From Bacteroidota bacterium (GTDB lineage Bacteria > Bacteroidota > Bacteroidia > JABDFU01), in contig JACPDY010000047.1 in the NCBI GenBank assembly GCA_016183775.1, positions 19,904 through 83,903 of the forward strand: a stretch of DNA of 64,000 nucleotides, written 5' to 3'. Positions 37,383 through 43,796 of this stretch are shown here, piece by piece. Each line of letters opens with the position of its first letter. Position 1 is the first letter of the stretch. Under the pieces are notes generated by a model. That model was not told the DNA's origin. It was given only the letters and a program-made list of their open reading frames with translations, and did not search any database. A program made the position numbers and the translations under genes.

Positions 37383-37763
37383 GGAGGGTGCTATCCGGGA
37401 TTTCCATTGAGAAAAGTGCCATAAGAATTGGCTACTACCAACACCATCAGGATATTTGCTTTTATATTCTTCCCATAGCAACTGACGTGTTACGCCTCTG
37501 CGCTTTAGCTCTCTATCTATTTTAGGAAACAGACTAAAGAGTGTTTTCAATTTTTCGTTGACTGGATTTTCTTCCGGCTTTACAAAAAGTTCTTCTAAGT
37601 CCATATCATTTAATTCATTTATCTCGGCAAAACTTAACCCGCTATTTTTAAAATCCGTAATGTATTTTTTTAATACATTACGTGGTATGCCCGTTTGAAC
37701 AACAATTTCAGACTTGGTTTGATTTTGCGTGTGCAGACGCAGTATATGCCGGATATTGCTCAT
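37383..37763 (-). pseudogene. istA: IS21-family transposase IstA, N-terminal fragment
   Basis: The first 127 or so codons of an IS21-type transposase: MSNIRHILRLHTQNQTKSEI at the start (helix-turn-helix), then LLWEEYKSKYPDG and SSQFLWHFSQWKSRIAPSM, a typical IstA block just before the catalytic domain. The usual HxEHKAGDK continuation is absent; from about 37382 the sequence switches to the truncated membrane gene. The DDE catalytic domain and IstB are missing, so the element is dead. The frame opens earlier (37811), but the ATG at 37763 is the family start. Confidence 0.85.
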
Positions 37764-37911
37764 GCCGAATATTTTTTTCGGGCACAAAGAAACTACGACT
37801 TGAAAAATCACTTTCCGAAAAGGGCAATAAAGGGCTTGAAAAGGATGAATTGGGACGAATTAGGTTAACATAAGAGGCGGAATACCTTGTTACACCATTC
37901 AGGAGAAATTT

Positions 37912-38130
37912 TTAATTAAAATGAATTACCTCCGGGATTCCGAGTTTATCAAAAATAATTTTCATTTGCTTTGGGTTGTAAAATCGCCCCATTTTTTGAC
38001 CAATTTCATTTTCAAACGGAGTTAACCAAGTTTTTAAGGTTTTAGGACTTACCTCATAGAATTGAGCTACTTCTTTTTTGGAATACGCCTTTAGCTGAAT
38101 TTTTGGCGATGTAGATTCGTTTTGTTTCAT
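37912..38130 (-). CDS. Small HTH protein, DUF4248-like
   Basis: A 72-residue protein, ATG at 38130. Residues 13-60 read like a MerR-type or excisionase-type helix-turn-helix: KAYSKKEVAQFYEVSPKTLK, then TWLTPFENEIGQKMGRFYNP. Bacteroidota carry many such short proteins, often near insertion sequences. Here it is upstream of and in line with the istA fragment (gap about 150 bp), so it may belong to the same broken IS21-type unit and have controlled its transposase; that link is inference. The coding frame is intact. Confidence 0.65.
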   Translation of the reverse strand: MKQNESTSPKIQLKAYSKKEVAQFYEVSPKTLKTWLTPFENEIGQKMGRFYNPKQMKIIFDKLGIPEVIHFN

Positions 38131-38156
38131 AATGTTACGTTTTGAAACAAAATTCC

Positions 38157-38179
38157 GCCTAAAAGTTTAAATTTTAGGC
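38157..38179. repeat. Perfect 8-bp hairpin upstream of the HTH gene
   Basis: GCCTAAAA (38157-38164) pairs with TTTTAGGC (38172-38179) across a 7-nt loop. It sits 26 bp upstream of the HTH gene start and could be an operator for that protein, or an IS end structure. Confidence 0.5.
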
Positions 38180-38415
38180 TTCAAAAAAACTTTTACACCG
38201 GGTAAAAAAAAATTACTATACTTGTTCATGTAATTCTTTGAAATATTTTAGGTTTCAAAAGGCTAATTCAAAACAGCCCGACAAAAAGAAATCTAAATTT
38301 GCCGAAAGGTAGCTTTAGGTACAATTATCCCAAATTTGTTACCTAATTGTTACTCAAGCAATCTCAATCCCATTGGGATAGCCTGAAAATAGGGTGAAGC
38401 ATGGAAGGTTAAAAC

Positions 38416-38561
38416 TTAGAGACTGTTTAAAATTTATCCCTGCATTTTGCTATGGCGCCTTTTTTCCTTGACAATCGCTCAATCCTGGCTCTAAAAGTGC
38501 CTCGTCTGAGAAAAAAATGCGCTCATATAAATTTACAGGTATAAATTTAAACAACCTCTAA
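38416..38561. mobile_element. MITE-like element with terminal inverted repeats
   Basis: About 145 bp are bounded by inverted ends: left 38417-38442 and right 38536-38560 match at most positions (TAGAG, TGTTTAAA, TTTAT and CCTG blocks in the same order). The next inner segments, with ATGGCGCC and ATGCGCTCAT next to T and A runs, are also partly complementary. There is no coding capacity. It directly abuts a truncated fibronectin-III reading frame on its right. No full-length parent transposon and no clear target-site duplication are visible. Confidence 0.6.
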
Positions 38562-38562
38562 A

Positions 38563-38679
38563 GCTAAATTTGTGGCCGGCGGGCTGAGCCCGGGTGTTAA
38601 ATACACCTTTCGTGTTTCAACAATCGGTTCCTCCGGCCTAAGCGGGTGGAGTGCCGAAGCCGCCGCAAGGGCAGTTTAA
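38563..38679 (+). pseudogene. 3' remnant of a fibronectin type III protein gene
   Basis: The plus strand encodes the last 38 codons of a fibronectin-III domain: KFVAGGLSPGVKYTFRVSTI followed by GSSGLSGWSAEAAARAV and a TAA at 38677-38679. The G-L-x-P-G-x-x-Y-x-F-R-V strand motif is diagnostic. A good terminator follows at 38691. Upstream the frame runs directly into the MITE-like element, and no more of the gene is found beyond it. Confidence 0.75.
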
Positions 38680-38690
38680 TGTACCGGTAT

Positions 38691-38722
38691 AAAATCCCCC
38701 TTGAGTTTGAGGGGGATTTTAT
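38691..38722 (+). terminator. Rho-independent terminator of the lost fibronectin-III gene
   Basis: The stem AAAATCCCCC (38691-38700) pairs with GGGGGATTTT (38711-38720) and is followed by T-rich sequence. It lies 11 bp after the stop codon of the remnant. Confidence 0.85.
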
Positions 38723-38751
38723 TTTGATTTATACCCGCCTAAACAAGTCAG

Positions 38752-38881
38752 AAAGCCGAAAGACTTCCGGCTCCTGACTTCCGGCTTCTGACTTCCCACC
38801 TCCCACTTCCGTCTTCCGGCTCCCGACTTCTGACTTCCAACTTCCGGCTTCCAACTCTTAAATACACCTGTTCGGAAATTT
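38752..38881. repeat. CTTCCGGCT/CTGACTTCC minisatellite with shared tail
   Basis: Irregular tandem copies of ACTTCCGGCTTCTG-like units run from 38752 to about 38857. They are followed by a tail (38858-38881) that reappears at 40546-40569 with only the central three bases different. The array is a typical Bacteroidota intergenic minisatellite. It sits upstream of the gene at 39007, about 100 bp from its likely promoter. Confidence 0.8.
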
Positions 38882-38978
38882 ATCCGGTTCGAAGTATAAT
38901 TTCATTTGCACCGCAAACTCAAATAAGAACCGTATCATTTTTCATCCCGTTTTATGTGTTTTTTTGAAAAAAATCATG

Positions 38979-38986
38979 TACGTTTG
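38979..38986 (+). promoter_or_regulatory. Bacteroidota -7 promoter element
   Basis: TACGTTTG matches TAnnTTTG, 20 bp before the ATG at 39007. A TTTG is present upstream (38963-38966), but its 12-bp spacing is shorter than the usual 19. Confidence 0.5.
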
Positions 38987-39006
38987 TCAACTTAACCCTC
39001 AGAACC

Positions 39007-39891
39007 ATGCTCCAAAAAAACATTTTCGTTTTAGTCATCGCTTCACTCTTTCTATTCGCCTGCGGATCGGATTCCGGAAAAAGTGATGTAACGGCTGTTG
39101 ATACCACTTCAGCAAATAACGGTTCCAAAGAACTGGCAAATGCACAGCAAATTTTATACACATTACCATCGCCTGTTGAGGCCGCCGCGCTTATGAAAAT
39201 GTCGGGCGCTACATTTGACAAAACCCATCTGAACCCGGTCAGCAATGTGTCCAAGTACGTGTCGAACGACAGCAAGGCTCTTAACCTTGGCATTTACGGA
39301 ACGGACCTTATTTATTCCAGCATTTTTGAACAAACACAGGAATCGGCGGAATATTTTAAATGCGCCAATACATTATCTACAAGCCTGGGGATAAGTGAGG
39401 CTTTTGGTGAAGCAACTTTCAAACGCCTTAAAACCAATATCAATAACCGCGACTCATTGTTAACAATTGTTGCTGAAGCCAGCCTGGATGCGGATTCTTA
39501 CTTCAAGGAAAACGAACGTCCTGCCGCATCAGCCATGGTAGCTGCAGGCGGATGGATCGAGGGGCTTTACATTGCCACCCGCATCGCTAATGTGACCAGG
39601 AACCAGGAGATCATTCAGCGTGTTGCGGAACAAAAAAATTCTATCGGCAACCTTATCAACCTTGTTGAAAGCTTTGGTTCGGAACAGGGATTAACAGCTG
39701 TTTTGAATGATCTGAAAGATATCAAAGCTCAGTTTGATGTACTTGAAGTAAAAAAAGAGCCTGCAGGTAAAGCTGAAGCTTCCGGTACTGTGCCCACCAT
39801 CGGCGTGAAGAAAAAAATCACAATGAGTGCGGAACAATTTAAAGCGATCGCGGACAAAGTTGAGATCATCAGGAACAAAATAATTCAGTAA
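39007..39891 (+). CDS. Hypothetical lipoprotein
   Basis: A 294-residue protein with a clear lipoprotein signal (ASLFLFAC, lipobox Cys at residue 19). After a short polar linker the rest is mainly helical, with GIYGTDLIYSSIFEQTQESA, AFGEATFKRLKTNINNRDSL and AGGWIEGLYIATRIA segments and a C-terminal helix ending EIIRNKIIQ. The family is a Bacteroidota lipoprotein of unknown function that I cannot name. It is followed after 26 bp by a second exported protein gene; the pair share one promoter candidate (38979) and one terminator (40389). The pair is bracketed by related repeats (38858 and 40546). Confidence 0.72.
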   Translation: MLQKNIFVLVIASLFLFACGSDSGKSDVTAVDTTSANNGSKELANAQQILYTLPSPVEAAALMKMSGATFDKTHLNPVSNVSKYVSNDSKALNLGIYGTDLIYSSIFEQTQESAEYFKCANTLSTSLGISEAFGEATFKRLKTNINNRDSLLTIVAEASLDADSYFKENERPAASAMVAAGGWIEGLYIATRIANVTRNQEIIQRVAEQKNSIGNLINLVESFGSEQGLTAVLNDLKDIKAQFDVLEVKKEPAGKAEASGTVPTIGVKKKITMSAEQFKAIADKVEIIRNKIIQ

Positions 39892-39917
39892 ATACTTAAC
39901 CTATCAATATCACCACT

Positions 39918-40367
39918 ATGAACAGGATGAAAAAAATTATCGGCCTATTTGTTTTAATCAGTGCCTTCAGCGCAATAAGCTTTGCCCAATGCAAAAGCAT
40001 TGTAAAAACCAACCTGGGAAAACTTTCTCCTTTTACCCATAATGGACAGATGAACAGCGTTTCTCTTCCTGAAGGAGGAGTTGCCGATTTTAAGATCTCC
40101 TGTTACAAAGGACTAACCTATCGCCTTGCACTGGCATTCGAAGAGAAACTCGGCAAAGTGACCTTTCGTGTGCTTGATGAGGATAATAACGAAGTGTATA
40201 ACAGCGCTGAAAGCGCCAGCAGCACATGGGATTTTAACGTTGATTCATCGCAGGAATTAACGGTGGAAGTAAGCGTGCCCCTTGTTGAAAAAAAATTAAG
40301 AGGCTGTGTTGCCTTGTTAGTTGGCTTTAAGGAACCAAAAAGTGTTGGCGGCTTGAGGCCTATGTAA
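39918..40367 (+). CDS. Hypothetical exported protein
   Basis: A 149-residue protein with a signal peptide (KKIIGLFVLISAFSAISFAQ). A beta-rich domain of about 120 residues follows, with CYKGLTYRLALAFEEKLGKV, FRVLDEDNNEVYNSAESAS and a C-terminal LRGCVALLVGFKE. The two or three cysteines could form a disulfide in the periplasm. The layout resembles small beta-sandwich proteins such as C-terminal domains of peptidases, but no family is recognised. It is co-transcribed with the lipoprotein gene before it and ends at a strong terminator. Confidence 0.7.
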   Translation: MNRMKKIIGLFVLISAFSAISFAQCKSIVKTNLGKLSPFTHNGQMNSVSLPEGGVADFKISCYKGLTYRLALAFEEKLGKVTFRVLDEDNNEVYNSAESASSTWDFNVDSSQELTVEVSVPLVEKKLRGCVALLVGFKEPKSVGGLRPM

Positions 40368-40388
40368 AAAAGCCACCTCGCTAAATTG

Positions 40389-40424
40389 AAATCCCGTCCC
40401 GGGTTACCGGGACGGGATTTTTTT
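40389..40424 (+). terminator. Rho-independent terminator
   Basis: A 14-bp GC-rich stem (AAATCCCGTCCCGG with CCGGGACGGGATTT, 40389-40420) is followed by a run of T. It closes the two-gene unit 39007-40367. Confidence 0.93.
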
Positions 40425-40494
40425 ATTATACACTAGAGTTTATATCGAATAACCTTTTTGTGGGTTTTAGTGTTTTTGTGCTTTAGTGGCAATT

Positions 40495-40569
40495 AGAATT
40501 CCGAAGCCGGAAAACTTCCGACTTCCGGCTTCGGAATTCTGACCATTAAATACACCTGTGTCGAAATTT
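40495..40569. repeat. Perfect 17-bp palindrome plus shared tail
   Basis: 40495-40511 and 40524-40540 are perfect inverted copies (core GAATTCCGAAGCCGGA) around a 12-nt loop made of the same CTTCCG motif as the 38752 array. The tail at 40546-40569 matches 38858-38881. It lies between convergent genes. Confidence 0.85.
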
Positions 40570-40586
40570 GTCTTGCTCATATTATA

Positions 40587-41075
40587 TTATTCGGGCATAT
40601 CCCTTATAATATCCCAGACCATATCTGGCTCAAAGCCTTTTGAAACGGCATATTGACCAAGCATATAATTGCGCTTTATTGATTTCTTTTGTTTTATCTT
40701 TTTTAATCGGTCGCCCAGAACTTTTTTTAACGTTTGCACATACGCCTTTTCATCAATCTCTTTTAACGCCTGCTTTATGCAATACTCGCTTACTTTCCTC
40801 CGCTTCAATTCCAGCTTTATCCTCACCCGGCCCCACTTTTTAATACGGAATTTGCCGCCGGCAAACGCTTTGGCAAAACGCTCTTCATCCAGGTATTTAC
40901 CGTTTATCAAACGTGCAATGATTGTTTCGACAGCTTCCGGCCATAACCCCCACTCATAAAGCTTATCACGTACTTCCTGCTGGCAGCGCTCCTGGTACGC
41001 ACAATACGATTCAGCTTTGGACAAAGCCTGTTCGGGTGATAATTTTATTGGTGATTGTTCGCGACTGATCGGCAC
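40587..41075 (-). CDS. recX: Regulatory protein RecX
   Basis: RecX binds RecA filaments and limits their growth or recombinase activity. The 162-residue protein has the three-helix repeats of the family: AESYCAYQERCQQEVRDKLY with AVETIIARLINGKYLDEERF, then FAKAFAGGKFRIKKWGRVRI, KLELKRRKVSEYCIKQALKE and a last repeat ending YAVSKGFEPDMVWDIIRDMP. The start is a GTG at 41075, one base after the TAA of the preceding small gene (TAAGGTG), so translation is probably coupled. recA is not in the window. Confidence 0.9.
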   Translation of the reverse strand: MPISREQSPIKLSPEQALSKAESYCAYQERCQQEVRDKLYEWGLWPEAVETIIARLINGKYLDEERFAKAFAGGKFRIKKWGRVRIKLELKRRKVSEYCIKQALKEIDEKAYVQTLKKVLGDRLKKIKQKKSIKRNYMLGQYAVSKGFEPDMVWDIIRDMPE

Positions 41076-41076
41076 C

Positions 41077-41343
41077 TTATCTGGAAGTATACTTCGCCTT
41101 TAAACGAAAGTAAAGCGATTTAAGCTGCTCCCTGAAAATAAAAGCCAGCAATAAATAGGGAATAGCCATGAGGTATAATATTCCAGTATTAAGTCCTTTG
41201 GCGATGGAAGATCCGTTGCGGAGACTGCTTGATGCATTTGCCCTGCACATGGCGCATTGAGCAAGAACATCATTCGCCATTATCATCAGCATAAACAGCA
41301 GTATAACCGAAAATAATATTTTGAAATTTCTGTTCATCTTCAT
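41077..41343 (-). CDS. Small membrane protein with CxxC motif
   Basis: An 88-residue protein. A hydrophobic signal (ILFSVILLFMLMIMANDVLA) is followed by QCAMCRANASSSLRNG, a short Cys-x-x-Cys site placed just outside the membrane, and a C-terminal transmembrane helix (LYLMAIPYLLLAFIF) with a basic tail. In Bacteroidota, small QCAMCR-type proteins often accompany DUF420 and cytochrome oxidase assembly genes, and a DUF420 gene is next upstream here, so a copper or redox role is plausible but unproven. A second ATG at 41337 is possible. Confidence 0.7.
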   Translation of the reverse strand: MKMNRNFKILFSVILLFMLMIMANDVLAQCAMCRANASSSLRNGSSIAKGLNTGILYLMAIPYLLLAFIFREQLKSLYFRLKAKYTSR

Positions 41344-41414
41344 CGTAAACTAATTACAGGCACTAAATTACAAATTGAAATGGCAAAACGCAATGTGCTC
41401 TTTATCATCAAATT

Positions 41415-41945
41415 TTAATGTGTATAATACGGAGATATCATCAAATACACCACCACTCCCGTAACAGTTACGTACAGCCAGACCGGGAAACTCCAGCGTG
41501 TTAATTTACGATGTTTATCAATTTGCCCCTGCAGACCGCGATAAAAAGATAAAAGGATAAGGGGTAACACTCCCGCCGCTAAAATAATGTGCGAAATAAG
41601 TATAAAGAGATAAACCGGCCGCAAAGGATTATCCTTCGGAAATGCAGTATCGCCGGCCATGTAATGGTAAGTTATGTATGAGAGTAAAAACAAGGAGGAT
41701 AAAAAGAACGCTGTAATATTTAACTTTTTATGTAAGGCAATTTTCTTTCGCCTGATCGCCATAAACGAACAAACAAGCAATATGCTGCATGTACCGTTCA
41801 GGAACGCGTGTAATTTCGGGAGTTGATAAACAACTACCGGAATAGTTGAAGGAGGCGGAATGAGCTTTTTGTTTAAAACAACAACAGTAATAAATACAAA
41901 CACCGACACTCCAAATACTATTCGAAAAACTGCGCGATCACTCAT
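41415..41945 (-). CDS. DUF420 membrane protein
   Basis: A protein of about 176 residues with four or five helices, of the DUF420 family found near cytochrome c oxidase and CtaG/Cox11 genes. Conserved parts are LPKLHAFLNGTCSILLVCSF, IALHKKLNITAFFLSSLFLL, YHYMAGDTAFP and RPVYLFILISHIILAAGVLP with conserved histidines that may bind metal or heme. The frame opens with a TTG at 41969; the ATG at 41945 is the better start. No oxidase subunits are in the window. Confidence 0.88.
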   Translation of the reverse strand: MSDRAVFRIVFGVSVFVFITVVVLNKKLIPPPSTIPVVVYQLPKLHAFLNGTCSILLVCSFMAIRRKKIALHKKLNITAFFLSSLFLLSYITYHYMAGDTAFPKDNPLRPVYLFILISHIILAAGVLPLILLSFYRGLQGQIDKHRKLTRWSFPVWLYVTVTGVVVYLMISPYYTH

Positions 41946-41993
41946 AGCATAAGAATTAATTTCGGACAAATTTACTATATAATAATTATATAG

Positions 41994-42127
41994 CAGTTAA
42001 GGTTGAAAATGGTATTGCCACCACAACCAAGAATCGCTTTAAGGAAAAAGGGATGAGTTTTGAGGTATTTGAGAATAAAAAAGCGGATAATTTCAAGCCC
42101 TCAATAAAAGATTCGTTTTTGCTTTAA
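41994..42127 (+). pseudogene. Possible 3' end of a lost gene
   Basis: A plus-strand frame ending at TAA 42125-42127 reads KVENGIATTTKNRFKEKGMS then FEVFENKKADNFKPSIKDSF and LL. The composition looks like protein, but there is no start codon or upstream coding sequence. The family is unknown. It may be a remnant left by the insertion of the neighbouring AlbA-type gene, or chance. Confidence 0.35.
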
Positions 42128-42189
42128 AATATTTTGGAAAAACAGTATATGACACCCCTCCGTTTTTAGTTACTTTGCACCTGAATACT

Positions 42190-43515
42190 ATGGCTAAAAA
42201 AGAAAATCAAAATATAGAATGCAAACAGTCCTGGCGGGATGAGTTCCTGAAAACTATTTGTGCGTTTGCAAATAGTCATGGAGGAACGCTATATGTGGGA
42301 TTGAATGATACTGGCAAAATTGTCGGAGTTGAAAATGCAAAAAAACTGTTGGAAGATGTTCCCAACAAAATTGCAGATATGCTTCATATCATAGCGGATG
42401 TAAGTATGAAGCGGGAAAAAAGTAAGGAATACATACTTATAAAAGTAAAACCTTATAAAACTTCTGTTTCTTTCAGAGGAAAATATTATTCCCGGTCAGG
42501 CAGCACTACTCAGGAATTAAATGGAGCTGAGCTTCAGAATTTTCTTTTAGAAAAGAGTGGGGTATCCTGGGAATCCATAGTAGAAGAACGGGCTACCCTT
42601 AAAGACATTGACCCCAATACCATCACTAAGTTTAAAGAGCTTGCGGCAAAAAGATTCCCGGCTGCTGCAAAAGAAAAATCGGTTACCAGCCTTCTTGAAA
42701 AACTGCACCTTCTTCATAAAGGGAAGCCAACACGTGCCGCCATATTGCTATTCGGAAAAGACCCTCGAAAATTCTACATAAGCGCATACATAAAAATTGG
42801 AAGATTCAAAGATGATGCTGCTCTTGTAAGCATGGATGATATATACGGCAACTTGTTCCAACAGGCGGAAGATACTATTGAAATTTTAAAGAAAAAATAC
42901 CTGCAATCCGAAATAACAATCAAAAAATTACACAGGGAAGAAGAACTCGAGTACCCGGAACCCGCATTGCGTGAAGCCATTGTAAATTCAATAGTACACC
43001 GCGACTATTCCGATGTCCATACCCAATTAAAAATATATCCCGATCACCTTTCTTTGTGGAACAATGGTGAGCTGTCGCAAAAACTTACGATAGAAAAATT
43101 AAAGGAAAAACATTCTTCCTATCCGAGAAATAAACTGATTGCGGATGTATTTTATAAAGCTGCCTATATTGAAGCGTGGGGGCATGGAACAGTAAAAATG
43201 ATTGAGGAATGTAAAAAAGCAGGACTCCCGGAACCTCTATACGAAGAAGATGGAGGCGGAATGTTGATTACTTTCAGAAAGGATATTTATACAGAAGAAT
43301 ATCTTTTAAAAATTGGACTGAATGAACGACAGGTAAAAGCAATATTGTTTATAAAAGAAGCTGGAAGCATCTCCAATTCCAAATATCAAAGTATTAATAA
43401 TTGCTCAAGGAATACTGCGACCAATGACCTGAGAGGATTGATTACAAAAAAGATTTTATTGCAAAAAGGGTCGGGTGTTGGTGCAGGATCGGAATATATT
43501 TTAGCTAAAAAGTGA
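42190..43515 (+). CDS. ATP-binding regulator with AlbA_2/Schlafen domain
   Basis: A 441-residue protein of the AlbA_2 plus HATPase-like class, often called a transcriptional regulator or RecG-C-like protein. The AlbA_2 domain is at about residues 5-120: IECKQSWRDEFLKTICAFAN, SHGGTLYVGLNDTGKIVGVE, and SFRGKYYSRSGSTTQELNG. The ATPase-like fold spans about 240-360: EYPEPALREAIVNSIVHRDY, then LSLWNNGELSQKL and EAWGHGTVKMIEECKKAGLP. A C-terminal winged helix follows (about 375-435). Such genes are frequently accessory and linked to phage defence or gene regulation. The ATG at 42190 was chosen over a TTG 15 bp upstream. Short TTGCACAA repeats follow the stop codon. Confidence 0.85.
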   Translation: MAKKENQNIECKQSWRDEFLKTICAFANSHGGTLYVGLNDTGKIVGVENAKKLLEDVPNKIADMLHIIADVSMKREKSKEYILIKVKPYKTSVSFRGKYYSRSGSTTQELNGAELQNFLLEKSGVSWESIVEERATLKDIDPNTITKFKELAAKRFPAAAKEKSVTSLLEKLHLLHKGKPTRAAILLFGKDPRKFYISAYIKIGRFKDDAALVSMDDIYGNLFQQAEDTIEILKKKYLQSEITIKKLHREEELEYPEPALREAIVNSIVHRDYSDVHTQLKIYPDHLSLWNNGELSQKLTIEKLKEKHSSYPRNKLIADVFYKAAYIEAWGHGTVKMIEECKKAGLPEPLYEEDGGGMLITFRKDIYTEEYLLKIGLNERQVKAILFIKEAGSISNSKYQSINNCSRNTATNDLRGLITKKILLQKGSGVGAGSEYILAKK

Positions 43516-43563
43516 TTGCACAATAATTGCACAAATTGCACAATGGTTGCATAATAATTGCAT
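43515..43563. repeat. Cluster of TTGCAYAA iterons
   Basis: Five near-identical copies of ATTGCAYAA with irregular spacing lie directly after the AlbA-type gene and about 175 bp before the promoter of the TonB-linked barrel gene. They look like a protein-binding cluster or a microsatellite. Confidence 0.6.
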
Positions 43564-43737
43564 ATTCAATGTCGAACATATCGGGGGTTAAATGTCGGAT
43601 ACGATTTTCAGCCATTTGATGCCCTGTTATGTGCTAAAAAATAATTGGGACATTATTGGCATTTACGAATTCATTAACGTATGTTTTGAAACATCTTTTT
43701 CCTCTGTTAATTTATGTTAATGTAGAGTACATAAGTG

Positions 43738-43768
43738 TTTGTTTGCAACATTTGGGTTTCTATCTTTG
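43738..43768 (+). promoter_or_regulatory. Bacteroidota sigma-70 promoter
   Basis: TTTG at 43738-43741 and TATCTTTG at 43761-43768 are separated by 19 bp, an exact match to TTTG-N19-TAnnTTTG. It drives the gene at 43797. Confidence 0.85.
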
Positions 43769-43796
43769 ATACCCGCCTGCCAAAACAGGTTTATTA

